Positions 31,561 through 45,032 of a stretch of DNA of 64,000 bases are shown here, in pieces; position 1 is the first letter of the stretch; every line of letters starts with the position of its first letter. Source of the DNA: Oxyruncus cristatus (Eukaryota; Chordata; Aves; Passeriformes; Cotingidae). The DNA lies in NCBI GenBank assembly GCA_013399855.1, contig VXAY01002132.1, positions 1,044,202-1,108,201 on the forward strand. The letters are read 5' to 3'. Position numbers and translations under genes: made by a program. Under the pieces are notes generated by a model. The model was not told the origin of the DNA. It saw nothing but the letters and a program-made list of their open reading frames with translations, and searched no databases.

Positions 31561-34500
31561 GATGTTCCCAGCTCTGGCCGGCCCTGAAACCCCAGCAGGA
31601 CCCCACTGGCGCTCTCACTCCTCGCCTCCTCCCCAGGGCAGCGACGGCTGCGAGGCCAGGTTTGTGCCAGGCCCGGTTTTGGGGTGATGGTTCCCACGGG
31701 GAGTTGGCAGCTGGGGCGACTGCCCCCAGACCAGCCATCCTGGGCTGGCACAGCCCCCTGCGACTTAACCTGGGAAGGTGCTGTTGCCCTGGGATGGAGG
31801 AAATCACTTTTCCGTAAGGACGTGGGATACAACTGATGTGGGAATAGAACTGCCTGCACTGCAAAGGGCTGGTGCCACCAGGGAGGAGAAGTGAAGAGTG
31901 GAGCGTGGGTAGACCTCGTCCTTCAAACACAGAACGGCAGAGACCGGAGCCGAGGAACCTGAAAAGGAACTAAAACCGATGGCAGCAGAGGGCAGGTGGG
32001 ATGTGAGTGGGGATCACATGGCCACAGCCCAGCTGATGTGGGTGTTCGGGCAGCAGGAGGTGGGAGCCGGTGGGCCTGAGCTGAGATGGGTCCAGGTGGC
32101 AGCTGTGGAGGTGAGCAGGGGACACTGGCCACCCACCCTCTGCAGGCATTGGGAACGGCCCGTCCTGAGCAATGCCTGCCTGTCCCTGCTCCTCCCCTGG
32201 GGCAGGGCTGGGTGAGGGTCCATGCCTGGTCCACAGCAGGGCAGGAGGGGACAGAGGGCCAGGGTGGGTCTGTGGTGTTTGAAAATGGCTGTGAAATATG
32301 TGGCTGGACAGGTGCTGGTGGCCATGGGATGAGGATGGGGCTGAGCCAGCAGGGAACTCTGCAGAGCAAGGAACTGTGGTCTCCAGCGGGGGCGAGCTCA
32401 CTCAGGAGCCCATGGTCCTTCCAGGCTGCCACTGAGTCCAAAATGTCCTTATTCCTGCTGCAGGAGCTCAGTCAAGGCCAGTGGCTCAGGTGTAGCCATG
32501 AGGATCTTCAGTAAGACCCTGGAAAGGAGACACAGCAATGGAGGGACCAAAAGGACTTGTTTCAAAGAGCCCAGAGGGCTTGCCCGGGGTTTGGTCCTCA
32601 TGACAAGAGACAGCAGAGGAGAGGAGCCCCTTTCCTCAGGGAGGGGGACACTGCCACCCCAGATGCTCTTCGAGGTGGGCACAGGGACCACCTGTGCCAT
32701 TGGGATAGTGCTAACAGGGCACTGACAGGCATAAATGACCGAGGGAGGAAATGGCCTCCAAGGGGTTCGGTTGTCACTGCAAGCTCCAAGCTCTTCTCCT
32801 CTTGCTGCGCTCACAAGTACTGGGAATCCTCCAGAACTCCTGTTCCCCTCCAGTGTGGTTAAAATGGCCAATGCCATAAACTTCTGCAGGGAATGGTTGC
32901 ACATGCAGGGTGATTAAGCACAAAGCTGGAAGTCACCAGCCCTGGACAGAGGATGGTGACACTCAGCAGACAGAGGATGAGAATTCAGGCTAAAATACGC
33001 ATTTCCATCAGGCAGAAGTTTCATGTAGAGCTGCAGAGGCTCTGGGCAGCTGTTGAACACAAGACTAAGAAAAATAGGCTGAACTAAAGATGTTCAGTGC
33101 TGGAGATCTGAAAATACCTCTTCACTGGGAAAAGGGAGACGTGGACCACCTGGGCAGGCACCTCTGCTCCTCATCCCACTGCAGGAGAAGGCTCAGGCAG
33201 GCTGGGATGGCTTGTGGCATTGACTGGGGTCTCGTGGGACACTGCCCACAAGGTGGTCACCTCCAAACCATGGGCACTCACCCCACCTCATCGCCCTGGG
33301 AGGGTTGGAGAAGTGCGGGAGGCCAAATCAAAGCCCATGTCAAGCTTCTCTGTGAGGTGTTCTCCATGACATGGCCTTGGCACACCAGGGAAGCTGCTGC
33401 AGCAAGAAGATGCCAAGTCCGAGGTCTGGCAAGATTTGGTGTTGTACATCCACTGCCATGTGTTTTCTCCCGCTTTGGCCCTCTGTTACTGTAAAGGATC
33501 AGAATGAAAGACAATACGAGGCCAGACTTGCTTGCATTTGCCAGCCAAGGATTCTCTGGAGGCTGGTCACTGTGCCAGCCAACATTTGTCCATGGAAGGA
33601 CTTCTGGCAGGAGACACGTTAACAAGAGAGTGCCCAACAGGACAGTCAAAGTGGGAATATGAGAGAGAGCCGTGAGGTCAGAGAAGTTGGGGCTGCAGGG
33701 ACTGGGCTGCTGCCAGTGCCCACCACAGCAAAGAGGAGCTGCACAGGCTGAAGGACATGATGGCACAACCACGAGTGGCGTGAGATGGTTGGACACGAGC
33801 TGGTGGCTCCAGCCCTGCAGAGCAGGGGAGTGGCAGGAGCCTTCGTGTCCTGATGGAGACAAGGACTGGGAAGCAGCTTCTATGGAAGACAGCCCAAGGA
33901 GGAGACAGGGCACTCAAAGCTTGAGACCCCTGCCTGGCCTGGTGCTTACATCTCCAATGAGCAGTTCTTGCTGCCTCCTCCCCAGAGAAGAAGAGGCCTG
34001 TGGGATGCTCATGATCACTACCCAAATGACTTCCCTGCTCCCAGCAATCCTGTCCTGGAGAGCACTTGGCTCTACTGTAGTTCCCCTGCTGTGGGAAGGG
34101 GAGGGGATGTTAGGAGAGAGGCATCCTGGGGATTCACACCCAGGGCAGAGAGTTACCAAGTGATGAGCACAGGGGACAGTCCCAGAAGTGCCAGCAGAAG
34201 GGGACAGGGAATCCCAGGCTGACATCCAACGCCAGGACAGGTTTGCCTTGGCTGTGGAGCAAGTCTTGGACCTTTCCAAAGAAAGAGACACTCCACTTCT
34301 CGAAGTTTCCTCCCACAGTGAATGATCTTACGAGCATTTTCTTCAGTTCTGTGTCAGGATGAGAACAACGCTCTCCACATCTGTTCGCCTGATGCCGGAA
34401 AGCCTTGAGATGAGTCAATGCCAAGATGATCTCCTGGGCTTGGCTTGAGCCGGGACAGCTAAAGCAGCAAAAGAGTTTGAGGACTCTTCCTCAAATGCAT

Positions 34501-37500
34501 GAGTAAATGGCTCCCACTAAGCACCCCCAGCTCACCAGTCATGATCTTCTCTGCAGAAGGAAGCAGGTAACCCCTGGGTCACAGCTGGGCTGGGTCCAGC
34601 ACCCTGGCTTAGCTGGTCAGGACCTCAGCTGGTGTCCATCAGCACTGAGTCCCTCCTGGCACTGTTCCACTCACGCCATGGAAGAGGAACTGTGCAGAGA
34701 CACCACTCCTTTGCTGGGGTGATGCTCCCTCAGGCAGGTCACTGGGGGTGGAGGGGCTCCAGTGCTGAACCCTGGATGCCTTCACTGAGTGCTGGTGGCA
34801 CAGCAGCACAGGGGTCCTGTCCCCCACCTCAGCTGGGAGGGGTGGCCATCACTGGGGAGGTGGGCACAGGAAGGTTGCTCTGTCCACATCACAGGGGAGA
34901 TGGCAAAGGACAGCAACCCAACCTGCAGCTGGGGTCTTTGGAGGAGCTGCTGGGAAGTGGCAGGTTGGGAAAGGGGTGCTGGAAGCTGGAGTCCCAACAG
35001 GGGTAGAGAGAGATTCCATAGGGTTTGTGGCTGTGTTAACAGAGAGCCAAAAGAGCAGAGGGGCTCTCAGAAGTGTCCTGACAGGAGTAGGGTCCCCCAG
35101 CCAGGGCTGGCTGGTCCCCGTGTCCAGGGCAGAGCTGATCCTGTGTGTGCAGTGTGTCATGCCACGGAAGGGCCCAGTGAGGGGTTTGGCTGGCAGGGTG
35201 TGACCTCCTGCCTGACACGGGCAGCCAGCAGGAGCCCAGTACTGGCAGTTAGCTGTCACCAGTAATTAGCTTCTGGCTGCTGGGCTGCCTGGGCTGCCTG
35301 GGCTGCCTGGGCTGCCATGAAGAGTCAACACTTCCTCAGGGCACAGCATTGCTCAGAGGAGCATCTGGGGCATCTAATGCCCTGTCTTGAGGCTGAAAAA
35401 ATCATTCTGCAGGAGAAATAAGGAGTGAAAATGCCGTGGGGCTTCTCTCAGCAGCTCCCAGTGTGATCACAGGGACCCTTTGCCCAGGTCTGGCTGGGGT
35501 TCGGACCTGAGCAAACCAGCCACAACCTCAGCTGCTGTTGTCACTTCATGGGCTGAGAGCACTCCTGGTGGAGGACAACGGTGAGCTGAGACCTAAACTG
35601 TACCTGCCAGGCACATGTGCAGGTAAAATGATTTCTAGAGCTTGCCCTGGGTGCAAGGGAGTGTTTTGGAGACGTCCTCACAAGCCTCCCTGCACGAAGC
35701 GAAGCTGACCATAAACGCATGGGCCACTAGGTGGACTCACAATAAACCAAAACCGAGCGAGAGAGAGCTCGCTGACCGTCTTCCTTGTCAAAGCAGAGGC
35801 ACTGAGAGACGCTGAGCAGCATGTGTACAGCTGGCCGCTGCCTGGTCACCGGAGGTGGAAAATTGGCCAAAATATGATCAACACACCTTACTTGTCACAA
35901 AACTTTTCTCCATCTCCCTGGGAGAGCTGACCCTCCAGGAGGGGATGAGCCAGGAGCGTGGGGACCAGCACTTGCTCTCCAGGCTGACAGGATGGTATCC
36001 AAGTGGTCAGGCTGGAAGTCTGCAGGGCTGCAGGACAGAGCAGGCACTGCTGAGCACTGAGCTGGCTCTCACCAGCCGGGCTGGTGAACACATCTGAGCC
36101 AGGAGATACAGCCCAGAGTTGCAAAACAGACCTGCGAGGGCAAACCAGCCGATATTTCTGCACTGCACCAGCCTTCCCCTCCCTTCCAGTAGCCCGGGTC
36201 AGGGTCACAGATGGCTGGATAAAGGACATCCACCTCTCCTAGCAGAACCAAGCAGGCTGAATTATCATGGGCTGCTCTGGGATATGCCACAGGAACCAAC
36301 TGTTTCCACGCAGCTGTCGAAGATGTGAGGCACCAGTCAGACCCTGTGTTCCAAGCCAGGGATGATGCCCACCATGCACCCACCTCATCCTGTCCTGCTG
36401 TGGGGACACCAGAGAACAGGGCAAGCAAGGAATGGCCTGGGCATGTGGATGGGCCCTGGCTCTGCAGTGGGGCTCAGGATCCAGGGACAGGGATGTCCCC
36501 CTGACACTGCTGCTCCCCCCCAGGACCATTTCAGTAGAGATAACCACTCCAGAGCCCCCATGCTCAGGAGAGATCAGAGCCCACTCCAGACATCTCCATC
36601 TCATGGAGGGCTAAGATATGAAGCGTGTCCTTCAGGACCATGGGAGTAGGATCCCCTCCTGTCAGTGGGGGGCAAGAGGGTGTCCCTGCCTGGTCAGGCT
36701 CTCCTGCAAACATCTCCTGGGCAGGGTGGCCCCAGTAGGAACAAGCTGACATCTCTTCTCTCTGCAGAGTGGCGCTGCTGGGACGTGCATGGACAGCATC
36801 CCACCCCTGGCCCCCGGAGAGGAGCAGCGAGCCTGGTGGTCCAGAGCATGGAGAGGCAGGAATGTGGGGCACAGACCGAGGGCAGACCCCAAAGGTGGGT
36901 GCAGGGAGGTGTGTGGGGTGGGGTGTCACCCAGGGGGGTTTGCCTTCACTGGCTGGGGATGAAGAGCATGGAGCATGGGCAGTGCTGGTTGAGTGCGTGT
37001 GCAGTGGCTTTTGGCAGAGAGGGCTGGGCAAAACCAGGGGAGTCCTGGGGTCTCAGATGCAGCAGGATCTCAGATTTGGCAGCGGTCTTTGCTCTGTCAG
37101 ACATGGGAACCCTTCCCCAAAAGCAGCTCAGGGGCCAGGTGGGGAGTGTTGGGGGACACAGCGAGGTCTTGGCACTCATGTCAGGTCATACTCTTCTCTT
37201 CTGTGCCACAGCCCAGGGCTGGGATAGGGCCCCAGGGCTTATCTGGGGTGGCTGGGACAGAAGGAGAGAGAAGAGAAGCCTGGGTAACAAACTGGGCTCT
37301 GCTCAGCCAGGGCAGAGGAACACTGGCTGACATGGTTATTGGCTGCTACTGGTGTTACAGACGGTGCAAGGCAAGCAGAGGAGAGTGGCCATGGCCTGCT
37401 GTGACTCTCCCTGCCTGGTCAGACAGGAGGACAAGGAGGATGGGGAAAGCTTTGATGACAAATCCAGTCCTGAGCCCAAAACATGATGCTAGAGGTGGCT

Positions 37501-40500
37501 GATAGACAGGAGAGGAGCTGGGGATGGTCTGAGGGCTGGTGGCAGGAGTGCCACAGGGTGCTGGGTAAGCAGTGCACCTGGAGCAGCCTCCCAAGGCATG
37601 GCATGAGCCCCTCCATACTCTTTTGGGGGGAAACACCAGGTTTGGGGGCTCTGTAATCCCCTAGGGAAAGGCAAAGCAGAGCTGAGGGAAGGAGGCTGAT
37701 GCCAGGGCAGGCACAAGGAGAAACACCAAGCGGGAACGCTCCCAGAGCTGAAGGCAGAACAAGTCCCTAGGCCAGGATGCCAGGACACTGCAGGGGCTCA
37801 TGGTTATGTGTAAGGGCTTCCCTCTGCCACTTGGACATTTGCAACACCACGGGAAAATTCTGGCAGCTGCAAAAACCAGTTCAGACTGCTGCCTTAACTG
37901 ATCCAGGCCCTCCTGCCCTTACATTCCTGGAAGGAGGCCACCCCAGACAACGGCTGGAGTTTTTGTTATTTTTGATGTGAGCAGCAAAGCCTTTGCCTCA
38001 TCTGCCTGCTCCAGCCCTGTACCTGGAGGGGGGAGAGCAGAGACCCCCAGCATATGCCAGTGAATTGCAAGCGAGCACCCACATGGGAACAGGAGTGAAG
38101 TGGGAAAATGGGATGATTTTTCTGGAGGTGAGGGACCTGAGCACCCAGAGCAGCCAGGCCCTGCAGCCTTCCCACTGCCTGGAACAGCAGGCTCCACTGA
38201 AGACTTTATGAAAAAGCGGGATTTGAGCAAAAAGACATAAGCTTGGTGTCCAAATGGTGCTTCATCCTTTTTGGCCAGCATTAGTTGCAGATCCAAGGCA
38301 AACTGACATGTCTGGGGGTGTTTGTGCCTTGGAGGTGGGGAATCCAGAGAAGGAGGCACACTCAGGCCACTGGCAGAACCTGCACCACAGGGACTCAGAG
38401 AGCTGCTCCATGGACGCTTTGTGGGGCTGACATAGCCAGGATGGGGAGATACCTTTAGACCTGCAAGAAGGGATGCTGTGATGGTTGAAATCAGCATCAC
38501 CCACTTCTACTCTTGCCCCAGCCCCCGGCACAGCTGTCTATGGGCATCCTCACTGCCCACACAGGGATATGCTCTATCCATCCCTCCCAGTGAGGCAGGA
38601 GCTGCCTTCCAGTTCCCAGCCTGGATGTATCCATGACCACTTCTCAGCTTTGTTCTCCTGTGGCCCTACTTGCTCATTCTCTTGGCAGCAGTGCCACTGA
38701 GCTGTAGGTGCCACATCCCAGCTGAGCCCTTCAGGATGCCCTTGGTTCCTGGCACCATAACATCAACACTTTCATCGTGACTGCTAATACATTTTCTTCC
38801 TCCTGTTCTGCAACCATCGTCTTGCCAGCAGTCCAGAAGAGAGCTGTCAGTCTCCTCTTCCACCCTGGGACATTTTTTTCTTGGCAGCCGCTTTGGCCAC
38901 CACTGGACATGTAGTCAAACCCCAGCTCCTGCCTCAGAACTGAGGGTGCTCCCTGCCCCAGGTGGGAGGTGACATGTGTCCCTCTGAGGTGAGATGCTCT
39001 TTTCCACCACCAGTGATTGGTGTAGGATGTCATACTTTAGGCTATTTATATTTGTCCTCCAGTTCCAAAAAGGTTTTTGAATACAAAACCCACCGAATTT
39101 TGGCACTGCTTGTGACCTTGCAGGAACCTTTTAAATGGCAGCCAAAGGTTGAACAGCACCACCTAGTGCACTCCATCCTGAGTCTGCCCGTTGTGGAGAG
39201 ACACCAGCTCACACCCACACATCCCTGCTGCTGGAAGATATGGTGGATGCTGTCAGCCCACCAGTGGTCACACCTCAGCACTGGGTCAGGCCCACCTTGC
39301 TTTGGGGGGAGTCTGTGAGTCACTACAAAGAGGAGAATTCATTTGGGATAACCATTGTCAGTGCTGAAGCCAATCCACATGCTTGCAGCCTCTGGAAGGC
39401 TTGTGGCTCCCAAGCCATCCTGGCAGGGAGGTAATGGTGCTACAGAAAACATCCCTTTGCAGGGAGGCTCTGGAATTGCACCTCACCAGTGCTGCCTGGA
39501 TGCAGCCCAGACCCTTCAGGCCAGAGGCTGAGAGCAGTTCCTCTATCTCCAGCGTTTGCTGGCTCTTCCAGGCAAAAAGGAAGTGTACAGGATCCCATGG
39601 GACCAGCCTCAGCTGTAGGGTGACCAGTGGTGCACCAAAACACTGCTGCCACTACGGCTGTGGCAGTTTCGGGAAGGCTTAAGGCAAGGCCATGTGATTA
39701 GCTGATGAAGAAGGGAGAAATGACCAGGTGAAGAGAGAAATGACCAGGTTTGATTCACTGGCCTCTATCCTTTGTGTAAAGATCTCGCAGGCTGATTCCT
39801 CTCCCACAAGCCAGGGGAGCTCAGTTTAATTTCTAACCTGTTTGATGTCCTTCGGTAAATCTGGAAGTAATTGATGTTGGTCCCTGTGCTTTGCCAAGCT
39901 CCTTGGCACGGGGAAACTGATGTGTAAAAGGCAGGAAAAGGGCTCCAGAGGGAGCCAGCCTGTGGCTCTCCCATCCCCAAGCAGCCCTCTAGAGGACCAG
40001 AAAATGGTGAGGCACCAGGAAGGCTTGGCATCATCCTGCAGGAATTCATCTCTTCCAGCCTATAAAGGGGCAGCTGCCTGGCTGCTTTCACTGGAGCAGG
40101 ACAGCACTGGCTCTGCTTTCTCTGGGAGTGTGCACAGAGCAATCCTGAGATGCTGGAAGGCCCTGCCAGCTGGTCTGGAGCCCCCTGCCTCCTCAGTGTG
40201 CCTGTGGGTGGGATGAGTGCTGACTCCTCACCCCGGGCTGTGTCTCCTGAGCTGGGCGGTGCAAGAGAGCCCCAGGCACTTTTCCCACTCCCCAGGTCCA
40301 GCCCAATTCAAGGAGCAGTAAGGAGAGGTTATAGGGAAGGATGTCAGCGTGAGGGAGGGTGTGTAAAGCCCAGCCCTTCAGCCACCTGCATCCTGGTGCA
40401 CCCAAACTCATCACTCACCCCCTCAACCTCCCCTTTTGCCATGGAGAAATCTGGCTCTGGTTTCTCATGTGAACTCAGTTCGGGCGGTGAATCTCGCTGG

Positions 40501-40990
40501 GCCTTTCTCTGGGAGATGAAAAGCTCTCTAATACCTGATGGTCTCTCACCCATGAAGTGACTGAAGTGCTATAATGTCTCCAGGGCTTCTTTGAACTTGC
40601 TGGGGAGGCTGCAGGCCTCAGCCACCCCCCTGCAAAGCAGGGCTCACTTTTAACTCTCCTCCACCTTCTCCTAATTCCTCAGCGTTCTCTCCAAAATGCA
40701 GATTCTGGAATCCTTCTGCTGTAGCACCCAGCCCTGTCCCAGCCAGACATCCCCTGTGGGGAGCCTGCTGCTCCTGCCTCCTAAACTCCCTCCGATCCAT
40801 CCTTGCCAGATCCCGGGTTTCCAGCAGAAGGGCCCTGTGCTCAGTGGACAGACTCTTTCACAGCTGCTTGCATTCAACCATGTTTTATTTGCCGGGGACT
40901 CAGCTTGTGAAGTTTTCTACAGCTGCCTTGACCTCGTCCGTGTCTCCTGCCCCTCTCATTTCCCTCACCCCGGCGTTTTTCTCAGCAGGG
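31561..40990. other. Intergenic stretch without recognisable gene
   Basis: No exon set, RNA gene or complete repeat element could be supported. Open frames are many but are expected in GC-rich DNA. A 36-base tandem repeat lies at 35281-35316 and an isolated TATAAAGG at 40061-40068. AXIN1 distal regulatory sequence may lie here. Confidence 0.6.
35281..35316. repeat. Tandem repeat, 4 x TGGGCTGCC
   Basis: Four perfect copies of a 9-base unit in a row. No function suggested. Confidence 0.95.
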
Positions 40991-40999
40991 CTTTTTAAT

Positions 41000-41412
41000 C
41001 TATTTCTAGACCATTGATGGAAATACTGAATAGCACTGGGCTTCCCATCCAAGCCTGGACACCCACTGAGCGCGCTCCCATTCTGCAGGGATTCCCCATT
41101 GATGGCTGTCGGTTTGCCAGCTCCCAGCCCCTTTTAGGTGTCCCTCTTGATGTTGTATTGTGCTAATTTTTAATCAGAATAGTATATGGATTAAGTCACA
41201 TGCCTGAACAGAGCCCAGGTCTATTATTTCTATGCCATAACCTTTATCAGCCAAACTTGTAATCTCTTCAAAGGATGACATCAGAGTTTGACAAGAGCTA
41301 TTTTCTGGAAACTAGGCTGATTGCATTAATTATATTCCCATCCTTTAATTCTTTACCAGCTGAATCCCACATCAGCTTTTCTATTATTACGCTTGAGATC
41401 AGTATTGCACTG
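41000..41412 (-). mobile_element. Ancient CR1 LINE fragment, reverse-transcriptase region, broken
   Basis: Read on the - strand, the segment follows the reverse-transcriptase region of old amniote CR1 elements: an IIEKLMWDS stretch, then KELKDGNIINA, then a 'SRK' and 'LLSN' region, interrupted by several stop codons. The + strand shows the matching antisense blocks 'taattatattcccatcctt', 'taattctttaccagctgaat' and 'ccaaacttgtaatctcttc'. It is much more diverged than the young CR1 tails elsewhere in the window and has no coding ability. Confidence 0.7.
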
Positions 41413-42079
41413 CTACATGTAAATCAGCTCCCAGCATCGTTCACATGAAAGGGTATAAGGAGCCACATCGTCCTGCCGGGGTGGGATGGGGAGTGCCACT
41501 GCCCATGGTGGATTTCTGCGCATTTCACAAAGCTGGAAAAAAAAAAAAAGTTACGTTTCCAAAAGCGTTCTCTAAATGCATGGAGGCAGGCACGTGCAAC
41601 AGTGTAATTGCATTAAGAAAGCAGAAACCATCCCTGTTAGAAATCATTCTGAGTAATTTCTGATTTTTAAAAGGACTGTCTTGTGACTTGTTTGCATGTT
41701 CAGCTTTTGAGATGGTACCTAGGGTCTGCCTGGTTCGGAGTCTATCGCTGCTTTCCAGGGAGGCAGCAGGCTTTGTGCTTCCCTGTTACTCTACTCTCAC
41801 TTGATCTCTGCATCTAGTAATCCCCTTCTTCTCCCCGCAGTGTCCCCCGTTACTCTGGGACAGCAGCCTCAGAGCTGGGGCACCCTGCTCCCCATAACCA
41901 ACCATCTCAGGGTGTGACATGCTCCCCAGTGCCGATGCGGGGAGTCTTCACATTGCGTGACCCGTTCCAGTCCATGCAGTGCCACCTTTTGGACAGTCCC
42001 TGATTTATCCCTGCCGCGGAGTTGCCCAGCTCAGAGAAGCAGGACACACTTTGCAAGTTCCAAACCTGCTGTAGTTGTT
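41413..42079. other. Upstream flank of the AXIN1 CpG island
   Basis: AT-rich then increasingly GC-rich sequence with a short A-run at about 41537. No gene or clear element seen. Confidence 0.5.
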
Positions 42080-43720
42080 GGTGGAGGCAAGAGCGGCCGG
42101 TGGACCGGCCACCACGCTCCTCCATTCCCACGCCCATGACGTGTGCCCCAAACCGGGCAGAGCTCGGGTGTGCCACGCCGTTCAACACGGACAGAGCAGT
42201 GGAGGCTGGTGGTGCTTTGAGGGTTGGTGCCTCTCCTGGGCCGAGCCCCTGGGCCAGGCCCTGGGGGTCTCCAAAGTGTCACCCTCTCCAGGGCCATCCC
42301 TGTCCGGGATGCTCGCGGGGGCTCTGCGGGCTCCCCTCGGCCAGGGCCAGCAGGACCCTGGAGCCGCTCAGTCCTTGGGGTGCCCGCCCAGCCAGAGCTC
42401 TGCGGCTCCCCAGCGTTCTGCCCGGCCCTTCGGCCATGTGCCGGGGCCCTGTCCGGAGCCCAGCCCGGTCCCTCGGCCATGTGCTGCGGCTCCCGGAGCC
42501 GGAGGCCCCCCCGGGCCGGCACCTCCGTGCTGCTGCAGCGGGTGCGTGGCCCGCACCCCTCGGGCCCCGCGTGTGCCCGCACCGCCCCCCCGGGCCGGGC
42601 CGGGCCGCCNNNNNNNNNNNNNNNNNNNNNNNNNNNNNNNNNNNNNNNNNNNNNNNNNNNNNNNNNNNNNNNNNNNNNNNNNNNNNNNNNNNNNNNNNNN
42701 NNNNNNNNNNNNNNNNNNNNNNNNNNNNNNNNNNNNNNNNNNNNNNNNNNNNNNNNNNNNNNNNNNNNNNNNNNNNNNNNNNNNNNNNNNNNNNNNNNNN
42801 NNNNNNNNNNNNNNNNNNNNNNNNNNNNNNNNNNNNNNNNNNNNNNNNNNNNNNNNNNNNNNNNNNNNNNNNNNNNNNNNNNNNNNNNNNNNNNNNNNNN
42901 NNNNNNNNNNNNNNNNNNNNNNNNNNNNNNNNNNNNNNNNNNNNNNNNNNNNNNNNNNNNNNNNNNNNNNNNNNNNNNNNNNNNNNNNNNNNNNNNNNNN
43001 NNNNNNNNNNNNNNNNNNNNNNNNNNNNNNNNNNNNNNNNNNNNNNNNNNNNNNNNNNNNNNNNNNNNNNNNNNNNNNNNNNNNNNNNNNNNNNNNNNNN
43101 NNNNNNNNNNNNNNNNNNNNNNNNNNNNNNNNNNNNNNNNNNNNNNNNNNNNNNNNNNNNNNNNNNNNNNNNNNNNNNNNNNNNNNNNNNNNNNNNNNNN
43201 NNNNNNNNNNNNNNNNNNNNNNNNNNNNNNNNNNNNNNNNNNNNNNNNNNNNNNNNNNNNNNNNNNNNNNNNNNNNNNNNNNNNNNNNNNNNNNNNNNNN
43301 NNNNNNNNNNNNNNNNNNNNNNNNNNNNNNNNNNNNNNNNNNNNNNNNNNNNNNNNNNNNNNNNNNNNNNNNNNNNNNNNNNNNNNNNNNNNNNNNNNNN
43401 NNNNNNNNNNNGGGGGTCCCCGCCGCCCGGCCGGGGGTCACCGGGGACCTGCGGCGCAGAGACGGGGGCGAGCCCAGCGCTCGCCTCCAGAAGCCGGAGC
43501 CCAGCCGCGTCCCGCGGTGCCAGGGCAGGGGTTTCGTGCTGGGGGGCTCGGGCCGGGGGCTCGGGCGGCGCTGGCTCCTTGCCGCGCTCCACACGGGGCC
43601 CAGGCATCCTCGCTGGCCGCCCCTGGGCTCGCCGGGTCGTTTCACGATGGACAGGTGGGCTGTAAGGGCTGGCACGGCATCGGCGGCGGTTCTCGGTTCA
43701 GCCCGGATGAGAAAACGGGG
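42080..43720 (+). promoter_or_regulatory. AXIN1: CpG island, probable AXIN1 promoter and non-coding exon 1
   Basis: Both edges of the large gap are extremely GC- and CpG-rich (about 42280-42609 and 43412-43640). The island lies 1.3 kb before the first AXIN1 coding exon, which itself begins with a splice acceptor and 94 bases of 5' UTR, so an upstream non-coding exon must exist. The most likely place is this island, partly inside the gap. No exon boundary can be placed from sequence alone. Confidence 0.65.
42610..43411. other. Assembly gap (802 N)
   Basis: Undetermined bases in the middle of a CpG island, probably lost because of extreme GC content. Long reading frames that cross it are artefacts. 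Confidence 0.99.
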
Positions 43721-44938
43721 GGGAAATGGTATAGCATCCCAGAGACACGTTCCTTGAGGTGGGGTGAGCTTTGATAGGGAGGGCGAGCTAAAATGTGTCT
43801 TTCCTGATGTGTTTTCACATGCAATTGAGTTAATCCAGCGCAAGGAGTAGTAATTTGTCAGGCAGCTGGTGCTATGCAGTACTTGGGGCTTCGGGGCTTC
43901 GGCTGTTCTGTAAGACAAGAATTTTGCTACTGCCTTTAAATAATGAAGTTACCATGTCGAGCAGCAGAAGTAGCAACCCAGGGATTGCCCTTCCCTGCCT
44001 TCCCCTCCTTCCCCACACCTCCCATCCTCCATATTGACTCTTTGCTTTCCTTTAAAAACCTCATACTTGATCAGGTTTCCTTCTCAAGGTGGCTTTCTCA
44101 TCTTCCTTTGATGACCTGAAATTTTCCCAGGCTCGTAGCGTGCAATTTTGTTAGCGTTAAATGAACCTTTTCTCAATGGCTTGCCTACAAAAAGCAGTGC
44201 CAGAACTGAGCTCCTGTGCTAACATGCCCATCTGAAGAATGCAGTCCAGATGCCCAAAATATTAGGGTCAGCAATGCATCTGGATTCCCCTAGAGCTAGA
44301 CAGGCGACGCGGCGTATTTCTCAAACGCAGAGATTTGTGAGGAATGTGGCGCTGGTATGTCACTTGAGCGTACAAAAGCCACCTGTGTTTGATTAAGGTG
44401 CAGTGCCGCTTCCAGGACTAGCTGGGTATTCTTTCCAAATAATTTTCACAAGCCTTAAATTCCTGTTTGGGAATGAGAATTTCCTAGATTGATGGCCAGA
44501 TAAAAACGCGTTGCGTTAGTATGACCTGGTGCATGTCCTGTGCAGAGGAGTTGGTGGCAGTGCAGATAGTGACGTGTGTCCTGTGATACCTGAGTATGGA
44601 TCTCGTGGATGTGGGGACCGCCACATCCCAAGCATCTAGTAAAACCACCGGTGTTAGGTAATGGGATTCTGTTTTAGAGGAGCGTCAGCTGTATTACTGG
44701 TGCTGAATTCTGGATGTAAAGTTTTGAATGTTCTGTAACTGTCATTTTTAGCCTGTGCCTGGTTTGAGCCCATTTCTGCGCTCTCAGAAGTCAGAAGTCA
44801 CTGAGAGCTTTGACATTGATTCTGCTGAAAAAAAAGAGGTGTTAATACAGTAATGGTGCAGAGCAAAGCCCGTGGTTTGTAATCTTAGAATGTTTATTTC
44901 CAGTGATACTCGCTTATTTTTTTTCTCCTCTGTTTCAG
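43721..44938 (+). other. AXIN1: Probable AXIN1 intron 1
   Basis: Sequence between the presumed promoter island and the acceptor at 44937-44938 (CTCCTCTGTTTCAG). Mostly AT-rich. No coding exon or repeat recognised. Confidence 0.6.
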
Positions 44939-45032
44939 CCAAACAAACTTGTTTACCTTGGAGCTACAAATAGTGGTGATTTGAGATTTGAGCTCGTCCC
45001 CCACTGCTCCCGTGCAAGCAAGGACCAGAAAA
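44939..45032 (+). other. AXIN1: AXIN1 5' UTR in exon 2
   Basis: Follows a strong acceptor with a long pyrimidine tract. It contains no ATG. An in-frame TGA at 44982-44984 lies upstream of the start, which confirms the ATG at 45033 as the first possible start in this exon. Confidence 0.85.

Noticed and set aside
31310..31930. 206-codon - strand frame ending with a natural-looking segment (YIMYAGVRRPEPF)
   Set aside because: Overlaps the motif-rich candidate enhancer; no matching family, no splice signals, upstream half low-complexity.
40061..40068. TATAAAGG followed by an E-box (CAGCTG)
   Set aside because: Isolated match; no CpG island, no plausible first exon downstream.
42022..43918. Very long frames (440-560 codons) on both strands
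   Set aside because: Each crosses the 802-base gap, which contributes most of the length; frames on all strands are open only because N cannot give a stop.
44982..45032. Upstream extension of the AXIN1 frame
   Set aside because: Only a TTG precedes the ATG before an in-frame TGA at 44982; the ATG at 45033 matches the known vertebrate start.
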